Source: Oscillospiraceae bacterium (GTDB lineage: Bacteria > Bacillota > Clostridia > Oscillospirales > Ruminococcaceae). Taken from it: a DNA stretch of 64,000 bases. The notes beneath the pieces were generated by a model. That model made no database searches, was not told where the DNA came from, and saw only the letters and a list, made by a program, of their open reading frames with translations. This document shows, one piece after another, positions 17,849-25,063 of the stretch. The first letter of the stretch is position 1. Each line of letters starts with the position of its first letter. The stretch spans positions 39,434 through 103,433 of the forward strand of contig JAFTTH010000024.1 of NCBI GenBank assembly GCA_017466885.1, written 5' to 3'. Made by a program: the position numbers and the translations under genes.

Positions 17849-20089
17849 ATGAAAAAGGTTCTCTCCATCGTCATCGCTTTGGCAATGATCGTTGGTACTG
17901 TTTCTGCTTTGGGCATTTTTGCTCACGCAGAAGATGCGGCTTCTGCCAGCATTACTGCAGCAGATTTGACCGCCAACGATTATAACAACGCCACCGCGAC
18001 TGATACTGCAGAAGGCATCAAGCTGCAGGGAACAAATGTCAAGTACACCTACTCCCAGAAGATCCCCGTCAATACCGAGGGCTTTGAGATGGTGCTGGAT
18101 GCGGATGCCTTTCCCGCCGATGGCTGGATGGTTATCGGCTTGAGCGATACTCTGCCCATTCAGGGCTGGGGCGCTCATCAGACCAACGCGATCGTTATGG
18201 TTGTTCGCGTGGATACCACCGACGGTTGGACTGCTCTGTCCGGCCTTTCCTACGGTGGCGAGAGTAACTACCCCGTCCATAGCCTGCAGACCACAATGCC
18301 CTTTACTTTGACTGCCGGTCAGGAGGTTGCCATTGAGGCTAAGGTTGTCGGCGAGACTTATGAGATCTACTTCAACGGCACCAAGGTTGCCACCCATAGC
18401 TTTGCTGCGGATGCTTTTGCTTGGCTGGACGATGCGCTTGCCGAGGGTGCAATGCTCTCCTGGTCCTTCTATAGCGCTTCCAACGGTGACTATGATGTGA
18501 CCGTCAAATCCATCAATGGCAAAAAGGGTGGTATGATCGGTGCCGATCAGTTTACCGCCAACGCTGAACACAATAATTCTACCGCCACAAACACTGAAGA
18601 AGGCGTTAGACTGCAAGGAAACCGCGTGCGTCATACCTTCTCCCAGAAGATTCCCGTCAACACCGAGGGCTTCAAAATGGTTATGGATGCAGATGCCTTC
18701 CCTGCAGATGGATGGATGATCGTCAGCCTGAGCGATACCGCTCCTATCATCGGTTGGGGCGCTCATCAGACCAATGCGATCGTTATGGTTGTTCGCGTAG
18801 ATACCACCGACGGTTGGACTGCTCTGTCCGGCCTTTCCTACGGTGGCGAGAGCAACTACCCCGTCCACAGCCTGCAGTCTACTATGCCCTTTACTTTGAC
18901 TGCCGGTCAGGAGGTTGCCATTGAGGTTAAGGTTGTTGACGAAACCTATGAGGTCTACTACAATAACACATTGGTTGCCACCCATAGCTTTGCTGCGGAT
19001 GCTTTTGCCTGGCTGGACGATGCGCTTGCCGAGGGTGCAATGCTCTCCTGGGCGTTCTATAGCGCTTCCGGAGCGGCTGATGCCAATTATGATGTGACCG
19101 TCAAATCCATCAACGGCGTTGCTTGCGGCGGCGTTGCCGATGACAACACCGGCGATGACAACACCGGCGATGACGATACCGGCGATGACAATACCGGCGA
19201 TGACAACACCGGCGATGACAATACCGGCGATGACAATACCGGTGACGACAATACCGGTGACGACAATACTGGTGATGACAACACCGGCGACGAGGCTACC
19301 GGTCTCTTCGCCCCCTCCACCAGCGCGGATGCTGCCGGACAGACTGTTGTTGAGAATGATGATGGTACCGCTACCCTGACCGGTACTGCTGTTCGCGTGA
19401 TCTACAATGAGAAGATCGACATCAACAAGGATGGCTTCAAGTTCGAGTTCTCTGCCGATATGCCCGATTCTGCGTTCCTGATGGTCAGCCTGACCAAGGC
19501 CGGTGCCATCCGTCAGTGGCAGAACTTCTCCGGCGATGATGCCCGCAGCGGTATTATCAATATCTTCAAAAACACCACCGCTGATGGCTGGAGCATCCAG
19601 TCCAGCCTCTCCTACGATCAGGCTCCCGGTTGGGCTGTTCACAGCACCAAGCCGATTGTTGGCGATCATGATCTGACCGAGAAGCACACCTTCGAGATCC
19701 GCTATGAGGATAAAAAATACGTTCTCTATATGGACGGAAAAGCCCTCACCATCGGTACCAGAGAAGTGCTTGCGGCTCATAAGGCTGATCCTTCCCTTGA
19801 CCCTGAGGTTGGCGGAAACTTCGGCTGGCTCCCCGGCGAATTTGCCGAGGGTGCAGTCCTCTCCATTGCGATGTATGACAATGCCAACAGCGGTGAGGAG
19901 ATGGAACTGAACATCGACTACATCGGTGCTGCTACCGGCGCTGCCGATGATAACAATAATGACGACAATAAGGCTCCCGATACCGGTGACAACAACGCTG
20001 TCTCTGCGATTGCTTTGACTGCTGTTGTTTGCGCCATTGTTGCGGGCGGTGTTGTGGTCTTCCGCAGAAAGAGAAGCACTCAGCACTAA
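17849..20089 (+). CDS. Large surface protein with tandem repeat domains and a cell-wall sorting-like C-terminus
   Basis: A 746-aa exported protein. A signal peptide (about 1-27) precedes two tandem domains of 196 residues that are nearly identical in their central part. An Asp/Asn/Thr/Gly linker of eleven 5-residue units (DDNTG) follows, then a third, diverged copy of the same fold (about 490-695). The end is APDTGD followed by a hydrophobic segment and RRKRSTQH, which resembles the NPxTG-type sortase signals of Clostridia. AGGAAAG precedes the ATG at 17849. Domain character (aromatic and beta-rich, SYGGESNYPVHSLQ) suggests a carbohydrate-binding or laminin-G-like fold; this is inference. It probably displays substrate-binding modules on the cell wall. 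Confidence 0.75.
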   Translation: MKKVLSIVIALAMIVGTVSALGIFAHAEDAASASITAADLTANDYNNATATDTAEGIKLQGTNVKYTYSQKIPVNTEGFEMVLDADAFPADGWMVIGLSDTLPIQGWGAHQTNAIVMVVRVDTTDGWTALSGLSYGGESNYPVHSLQTTMPFTLTAGQEVAIEAKVVGETYEIYFNGTKVATHSFAADAFAWLDDALAEGAMLSWSFYSASNGDYDVTVKSINGKKGGMIGADQFTANAEHNNSTATNTEEGVRLQGNRVRHTFSQKIPVNTEGFKMVMDADAFPADGWMIVSLSDTAPIIGWGAHQTNAIVMVVRVDTTDGWTALSGLSYGGESNYPVHSLQSTMPFTLTAGQEVAIEVKVVDETYEVYYNNTLVATHSFAADAFAWLDDALAEGAMLSWAFYSASGAADANYDVTVKSINGVACGGVADDNTGDDNTGDDDTGDDNTGDDNTGDDNTGDDNTGDDNTGDDNTGDDNTGDEATGLFAPSTSADAAGQTVVENDDGTATLTGTAVRVIYNEKIDINKDGFKFEFSADMPDSAFLMVSLTKAGAIRQWQNFSGDDARSGIINIFKNTTADGWSIQSSLSYDQAPGWAVHSTKPIVGDHDLTEKHTFEIRYEDKKYVLYMDGKALTIGTREVLAAHKADPSLDPEVGGNFGWLPGEFAEGAVLSIAMYDNANSGEEMELNIDYIGAATGAADDNNNDDNKAPDTGDNNAVSAIALTAVVCAIVAGGVVVFRRKRSTQH
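17950..19130 (+). repeat. Two tandem 588-bp coding repeats
   Basis: The DNA starting at 18181 recurs at 18769, an offset of 588 bases (196 codons). Over about 165 bases the copies differ at roughly ten positions, including matches at most wobble sites, which indicates recent duplication or gene conversion rather than old domain similarity. Confidence 0.85.
19139..19303 (+). repeat. 15-bp tandem repeat coding for a DDNTG linker
   Basis: Eleven 15-base units (consensus GATGACAACACCGGC, with variants in the third and last units) encode ten DDxTG units and one DEATG. It links the second and third domains of the surface protein. Such repeats can vary in copy number between strains. Confidence 0.9.
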
Positions 20090-20107
20090 TCTGAACTGAT
20101 CCCCGGA

Positions 20108-20150
20108 GGGAGGAGCGGTCCCTGGCCGCTCCTCGCCTCCCGTCCCTTTT
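20108..20150 (+). terminator. Terminator-like hairpin after the surface-protein gene
   Basis: GAGGAGCGG (20110-20118) pairs with CCGCTCCTC (20126-20134); after a C-rich stretch there are four T residues and AATAA. It is only 21 bases before the next start, leaving no room for a promoter, so partial read-through is likely. Confidence 0.55.
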
Positions 20151-20170
20151 AATAAGGAAAGGTGAGCACG

Positions 20171-21343
20171 ATGGAAAATTCCAAAATTGCGCGATTTTCT
20201 GCCGGCTGTTCCGCCGCAAAGCTGACTCCCACCCGGGATGTTTTTCTGGGCGGCTATGCCGATAAGGATGATGAGATCAATCTCTGTGTTTATCCCGATC
20301 ATATCCTCGGGGATGTTTACGTCCGTACCCTGGTGCTGGAAGGGGAGGGGCAGAGAGCGCTCTTCGTCTGCGTGGATGCCTGTGTAATCAACGAGGGAAG
20401 GAATGTCTATGACGGTTTCCGTCAGGATCTTGCTCTTGCCGCAAATACACAGCGGGATCGCGTTTTTATTATCAATACCCATAACCACCAGTCCCATAAA
20501 TACCTGCAGGAGCCCGAAACGGAGATTATTCTTCAATCAGTGCGGGATGCGGTTGCCGATCTGGAGCCCTGTACCGGGGAATACCTGATCTGCAGGGGCG
20601 GTCCCGGCGTCTGCCGCAGACCGCGGTACGGTGTTGCACCCGATCTTCCATATGACAATACCGTAACCCTTCTGAAACTGCTCCGGGAATCGGGGGAGGA
20701 GAAGGCGTTTATTATCAACTACCCGCTCCATAATACCGGATTTGGAAACGGAACGATTCCTAACTGGAAGTATATGTCTCCCGAACTGATGGGATTTGCT
20801 TTGATGAAGCTGGAGCAGATGGGCCGCACCCCCTTCTTCTTTGACGGGTTTTACGGCGCCTCGGGTCCGAACTTCTCGGGTTCTCCCACCGCCGATCACG
20901 ATACCATCCGAAAAACAGGTGAGGACTTCGCTCTGTGGCTTGCCGCAAGGGAAGGATATCAGCCGGTGGAAGGGAAAGGGGTATCCTTCCTTCATTGGGT
21001 CAGGCGGATCCCGGTCAACCCGGTCTATGGCCCCGATGCCGGTGAGAACATGGAATTTTTCGGTTGTTGCTTTGGTAAGTTGGCCTTTTTGGGGGTCAAC
21101 TGTGAACCCTTTTCTGAGTTGGGCGCGGAGATTCGTAAAACATCTGCTTTTGAGCCCACCCTGTTTCTTGGCAATGCCAATGGATTTTTGGGATATATCC
21201 CCGTTTCCTCCGCTTTTGATGATGAGCGGGAACTGGAATGCAAACTGAATAAAACCCCCTTTACCAAAGGGATTGCAGAGCAGTTTACCGATCTCTGCCG
21301 GCAATTTTTGTCCGCTCTTGCGGATGTGGAGGAAAACTCATAA
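20171..21343 (+). CDS. Neutral ceramidase-like family hydrolase, cytoplasmic
   Basis: A 390-aa protein without signal peptide. The first 110 residues fit the neutral/alkaline ceramidase N-terminal fold (FSAGCSAAKLTP, DVYVRTLVLEGEG, VCVDACVI), with the metal-binding THxH seen as THNHQ at 103-107. The place where true ceramidases have GDVSPN reads GASGPN here, so the known nucleophile Ser is not conserved in register. Substrate is therefore unknown. AAAGGTG supports ATG 20171 over the GTG at 20162. A related domain is present in the lipoprotein at 25064-28015. It lies just before the transporter promoter and may process imported substrate. Confidence 0.65.
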   Translation: MENSKIARFSAGCSAAKLTPTRDVFLGGYADKDDEINLCVYPDHILGDVYVRTLVLEGEGQRALFVCVDACVINEGRNVYDGFRQDLALAANTQRDRVFIINTHNHQSHKYLQEPETEIILQSVRDAVADLEPCTGEYLICRGGPGVCRRPRYGVAPDLPYDNTVTLLKLLRESGEEKAFIINYPLHNTGFGNGTIPNWKYMSPELMGFALMKLEQMGRTPFFFDGFYGASGPNFSGSPTADHDTIRKTGEDFALWLAAREGYQPVEGKGVSFLHWVRRIPVNPVYGPDAGENMEFFGCCFGKLAFLGVNCEPFSELGAEIRKTSAFEPTLFLGNANGFLGYIPVSSAFDDERELECKLNKTPFTKGIAEQFTDLCRQFLSALADVEENS

Positions 21344-21344
21344 A

Positions 21345-21400
21345 TTGTCCGCCCCGGCAAAAAATAGCACCTTTTCTTTTTTGCCGGATCATGGTAGGAT
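21345..21400 (+). promoter_or_regulatory. Transporter promoter with GTCCG...GGCAAAAAA box
   Basis: The box TTGTCCGCCCCGGCAAAAAA (21345-21364) is nearly identical to that at 15496 and its GGCA starts 39 bases before an extended -10 TGGTAGGAT (TAGGAT 21395-21400). There is no good -35. The predicted transcript start, near 21407, excludes little leader for the GTG at 21415 and favours the later start codon of the permease. Confidence 0.7.
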
Positions 21401-21465
21401 GACTGCGGAATGGGGTGTCCGGTCCGGATGCCGCGCTCTACCCTAAAATGAATGGTGTGTGTTTC

Positions 21466-22425
21466 ATGTCGCGAAAAGCAAAAGAATTAGCTCCACCCAT
21501 TGTCCCAAAACAGCCGTGGTATAAGCAGCTTTGGAGAGACCGATATCTCTATATGATGCTTCTCCCGGTTATGGCTTTGGTCTTTATCTTTATGTATGTC
21601 CCGATGGGGGGCATCCTGATGGCTTTTCAGGAATACTCCATCGGTGGCCCGATCCTTCCTTGGGATCCGGGTGTGAAATGGGTCGGATTCGAGCATTTTA
21701 TCCGATTCTTTGAGTCGGAATTTTTTGGACGGATCATCTGGAATACCGTCCGAAACTCTCTTCTGACCTTTGTGCTGGGCTTTTGGGTGCCCATTGTGTT
21801 TGCCCTTCTTCTCAATGAGATCGGCAATAAATACTTCAAAAAGGTTGTCCAGACGGTCAGCTATATGCCCCACTTCATCTCTACCGTTGTTGTGGCGGGC
21901 ATTTTGCTGGGCATTCTGGATTATGATGACGGTATCGTCAACCAGATGGTTGAGATGCTTGGCCTTGACCGGATCAACTTCTTCAATGAACCGGTCTACT
22001 TTCCGTTCATTGTTGTTATTTCAGGCGTGTGGCAGTCCTTTGGCTGGAATAGTATCCTTTACCTTGCTGCAATCGCCGGAATCGACCAGTCTCTTTATGA
22101 GGCAGCCCGTTTGGACGGCGCTTCCCGTCTGCAGCAGATCTGGCATATCACCCTCCCCGGAATTACTCCCACCATCGTTATTATTCTCGTGTTTGCGCTG
22201 GGCGGAATCCTCGGCGGCGATATGGAAAAGATTCTCCTGCTTTATAACCCCGGAATCTATGAAACAGCGGATATCATCCAAACCTATACATATCGGGAAG
22301 GAATTTACGGCTTCCAGTATAGTTACAGTACCGCTGTCAGCCTCTTCGTTTCGGTTCTGAACTTCGCCCTGGTATTCGGTGCGAATAAGGTGTCAAACAA
22401 ACTGACCGATTACGGTCTGTGGTAA
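21466..22425 (+). CDS. ABC transporter permease, LplB/YtcP class (first permease)
   Basis: A membrane subunit of a carbohydrate or oligosaccharide importer, 319 aa from the ATG at 21466 (ATG 21448 and GTG 21415 are alternatives; none has a strong ribosome site). Six membrane segments are expected: the first is LYMMLLPVMALVFIFMYVP. The EAA loop that contacts the ATPase reads YEAARLDGASRLQQIWHITL near the last third. The region MAFQEYSIGGPI after the first segment is typical of LplB. It is followed by the second permease and the binding protein; no ATPase is encoded in the operon. Confidence 0.88.
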   Translation: MSRKAKELAPPIVPKQPWYKQLWRDRYLYMMLLPVMALVFIFMYVPMGGILMAFQEYSIGGPILPWDPGVKWVGFEHFIRFFESEFFGRIIWNTVRNSLLTFVLGFWVPIVFALLLNEIGNKYFKKVVQTVSYMPHFISTVVVAGILLGILDYDDGIVNQMVEMLGLDRINFFNEPVYFPFIVVISGVWQSFGWNSILYLAAIAGIDQSLYEAARLDGASRLQQIWHITLPGITPTIVIILVFALGGILGGDMEKILLLYNPGIYETADIIQTYTYREGIYGFQYSYSTAVSLFVSVLNFALVFGANKVSNKLTDYGLW

Positions 22426-22462
22426 GCTTTGACAAAGATCCAAAACGGAAAGGAGTAAAAAA

Positions 22463-23383
22463 ATGTTGCTTGCAAAACAAAAACATCACGCATTTAAGAA
22501 AACACCGGGACAAATCTTTGCGGATGTGATCATTTATATTATTGTTGGACTGGCGGGCGTTGTCACATTGCTTCCTATGGTGTATATTCTCGCTATGTCC
22601 CTCAGCGACCCGGGAGCTGTTCTCCGTCAGGAGGTCTTCCTGATCCCTGTCGGCTTTACTCTGGATGCCTTTAAGACCATCGTTCAGCTGGAGGGGATCG
22701 GCAGAGCCTATTTGAATACGGGGATTTACCTTGTGTCCATCGTGGTGCTGTCCGACCTTGCCACCGTTTTGGCGGCATATCCTCTCTGTGTCCGGCGTCT
22801 GTTCGGACGGAAATTCTGGACTGTCTTTCTGATCATCCCGATGTTCTTTGGGGGTGGACTGATCCCCAGCTTTGTTTTGATGGTCAACCTGGGCCTCTAT
22901 AATAGCTATTGGGCGATCATCATTCCCTCCATTGTTTCTCTGTGGAATATCGTTCTGGTCCGAACCTATTTCCGGACACTGCCTTATTCCCTTTTCGAAA
23001 GTGCCTATATTGACGGTGCAAACGACCTGCAAACCCTCTTTAAGATTGTCGTTCCTCTGGCAAAGCCGATCGTCGCCGTTATCACCCTGTATACGGCGGT
23101 CGGCGTTTGGAATAGCTGGTTCAATGCCCGGTTGTACCTTGCGGATGAGGAGCTTTATCCTTTGCAGTATTATCTTGCCCAGCTCCTTGTTTTTAAGCCT
23201 ACCGGAATTGAGGATAAGATTGACGTAATCGATAAGGGTGCTGAACTGATCAATGAGTATATGCAGGCATCCCAGCTCAAATACGCAATGATCATCTTTG
23301 TCACAGGGCCAATTCTCTGCATCTATCCCTTCCTGCAGAAATACTTCATTAAGGGCGCACTGATCGGTTCCCTGAAAGAGTAG
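22463..23383 (+). CDS. ABC transporter permease, LplC/YtcP class (second permease)
   Basis: A 306-aa membrane subunit with six hydrophobic segments and the EAA loop FESAYIDGANDLQTLFKIVV (about residues 183-202). The start region (PGQIFADVIIYIIVGLAGVVTLLP) and SDPGAVLRQEVFLIP are typical for LplC-type subunits. AAAGGAG precedes the ATG at 22463. It forms the membrane channel together with the preceding gene product, and the pair lies directly before the binding lipoprotein. Confidence 0.9.
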   Translation: MLLAKQKHHAFKKTPGQIFADVIIYIIVGLAGVVTLLPMVYILAMSLSDPGAVLRQEVFLIPVGFTLDAFKTIVQLEGIGRAYLNTGIYLVSIVVLSDLATVLAAYPLCVRRLFGRKFWTVFLIIPMFFGGGLIPSFVLMVNLGLYNSYWAIIIPSIVSLWNIVLVRTYFRTLPYSLFESAYIDGANDLQTLFKIVVPLAKPIVAVITLYTAVGVWNSWFNARLYLADEELYPLQYYLAQLLVFKPTGIEDKIDVIDKGAELINEYMQASQLKYAMIIFVTGPILCIYPFLQKYFIKGALIGSLKE

Positions 23384-23423
23384 TCGACGAAAAATAAAAA
23401 TACAAATTAAGGAGATTATCAGG

Positions 23424-25028
23424 ATGAAAAAACGTATTGCGGCAATTTCTCTTTGCGGAATCCTTTCTTTGAGTATGCTTTTTACCGCCTGTAACGGTTC
23501 TGAAGGAACCGAAAGCACGGGGGATTCCTCCCGTCCGACCATCAAGATCCTGACCGTCCAGCGGGCGGACAGCAACTATCCCATCGAGGAGGAATCGGTT
23601 GTAACCAAAGCCATTGAGGAGAAATCCGGTTTTAATATGGATATTGAAGCCATTGAAGAAACAAACTATGGCGACATTATGAATACCCGTTTGGCGGCCG
23701 GACTGAACCTGCCTGATATTATGTTCACCGGCTATTCCAACTCCCTGAAGCCGGCACAGAACGGCCTCTACCTGCCCATCAACGATTTGATTGAAGAGCA
23801 CGCTCCCAACCTGAAAAGCGTTCTTTATGGCGAGTTCGACGCAGTCCGCAGGATGAACATTGCTCCGGATGGAAAGCTTTATTGGGTTCCCGGTATTGAC
23901 CAGGCTCAGTACCAGGGTCAGCCGATTTCTGCAGTGCACGGTGTTGGCATCCGGAAGGATTGGCTGGATAAGTGCAGCCTGGATGTTCCCACCACCACAG
24001 AAGAGCTCTACCAGGCTCTGAAAGCCTTCCAGGAGAACGATTGCAACGGAAATGGCAAAAAGGATGAGGTTTTCGTTTCCTGGTTTGGCTTCCAGGATGT
24101 TATGCTTGCATGGTTTGGCGTTCCGCAGGCGTCGATCACCATTGCGGAGGATGGCAAGGCCAAGTATATCTGGAATTATGAACACGCCTATGACTTTACT
24201 GCATATATGAGAAAGCTTTATTCGGAAAAGCTTTTGGATCAGCAGATCTTCAACCTGACCGGCGAGAATATTCTCAAGCGCGTTACCGTTAACCGCGCCG
24301 CGGCGATCTGCTACTGGGCGGATTGCTCCGGCTTCGATGCGCAGACCGGCGATCCCAATGCAAAGTATGTGACCATGCCTCCTCTCCGCACCGATGTCGG
24401 CACTGCCGGAGCAATGAAGCTCAGAAGCAGCGGAAATACCGGTGCAAACTTCGCCATCACCAAAGCCTGCAATACCGATGAGAAGAAGATCAATGCCATC
24501 AAGTTTATGGATTGGTTCTATTCTCAGGAGGCCCGGGATATGGTGGTTTGGGGCGTTGAGGGCGTTCACTGTGTCAAGAATGAGGATGGAACTTATTCCG
24601 AGCATCCCGATTTCAAAGCAAGACAGGAAAGCGATGCTACCACCGTTCTGGACGATGTTTATGATTGGGTTCCCTGCCTGCCCTTTATGCGCATTTCCGA
24701 CTGGGAGGCCAACAATATAAAACACGAGGGCGATGAGGATGCGATGGCACGTGCACAGGAGTCTCTGACCATCTCCCTTTGGGAGGAGAGCGTTTACGCC
24801 ACGACCGACATTGCCCTTCCCACCGATGAAGAAGAGAAGCTTGCCACCCAGTATGCCAACGAGATGGGTACCTATGCCATCGAGTCCATTACCAAGTTCA
24901 TCAACGGTCGCGATGAATTGAATAAAACCACCTGGGCGGCTTTCCAAAATAAGCTGTTCAATGATTTCCACCTCCAGGATCGTTTGGATATTTATGAGGA
25001 ACAGTATCGGCGGTATCAGGAAGGTTGA
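23424..25028 (+). CDS. Extracellular solute-binding lipoprotein of the LplA/YtcQ class
   Basis: A 534-aa lipoprotein: signal peptide with lipobox LFTAC (Cys near residue 23), a Ser/Thr/Gly tether, and a two-lobed family-1 solute-binding fold (NTRLAAGLNLPDIMFTGY, VGIRKDWLDKCSLDVPTTTEEL, AVTKACN-like ITKACNTDEKKINAIKFMDW). The length and the GNTGANFAITKACN region match the long LplA-type proteins that bind oligosaccharides. AAGGAG precedes the ATG. It is the third gene of the transporter operon and would deliver substrate to the two permeases. Confidence 0.9.
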   Translation: MKKRIAAISLCGILSLSMLFTACNGSEGTESTGDSSRPTIKILTVQRADSNYPIEEESVVTKAIEEKSGFNMDIEAIEETNYGDIMNTRLAAGLNLPDIMFTGYSNSLKPAQNGLYLPINDLIEEHAPNLKSVLYGEFDAVRRMNIAPDGKLYWVPGIDQAQYQGQPISAVHGVGIRKDWLDKCSLDVPTTTEELYQALKAFQENDCNGNGKKDEVFVSWFGFQDVMLAWFGVPQASITIAEDGKAKYIWNYEHAYDFTAYMRKLYSEKLLDQQIFNLTGENILKRVTVNRAAAICYWADCSGFDAQTGDPNAKYVTMPPLRTDVGTAGAMKLRSSGNTGANFAITKACNTDEKKINAIKFMDWFYSQEARDMVVWGVEGVHCVKNEDGTYSEHPDFKARQESDATTVLDDVYDWVPCLPFMRISDWEANNIKHEGDEDAMARAQESLTISLWEESVYATTDIALPTDEEEKLATQYANEMGTYAIESITKFINGRDELNKTTWAAFQNKLFNDFHLQDRLDIYEEQYRRYQEG

Positions 25029-25063
25029 TTTGACTCTGAGTCTCGTTCTTGAGGAGTAACATG

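Noticed and set aside
19139..19303. CRISPR-like direct repeats
   Set aside because: The 15-base units are contiguous without spacers and lie in frame in a coding region, giving a DDNTG linker.
17711..20536. A 941-codon open frame on the minus strand
   Set aside because: It runs opposite the repeat-containing surface protein and the ceramidase-like gene. Its own repeats are the mirror of the real tandem repeats; no ribosome site or motif supports it.
21301..21323. A further GTCCGCTC...GCGG copy resembling the shared promoter box
   Set aside because: It is inside the 3' end of the ceramidase-like gene, lacks the GGCAAAAAA half and has no -10 at 39 bases.
21415..21465. Upstream GTG start for the first permease
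   Set aside because: The predicted transcript start is near 21407, so the GTG would have almost no leader and no ribosome site; later ATGs are more likely.
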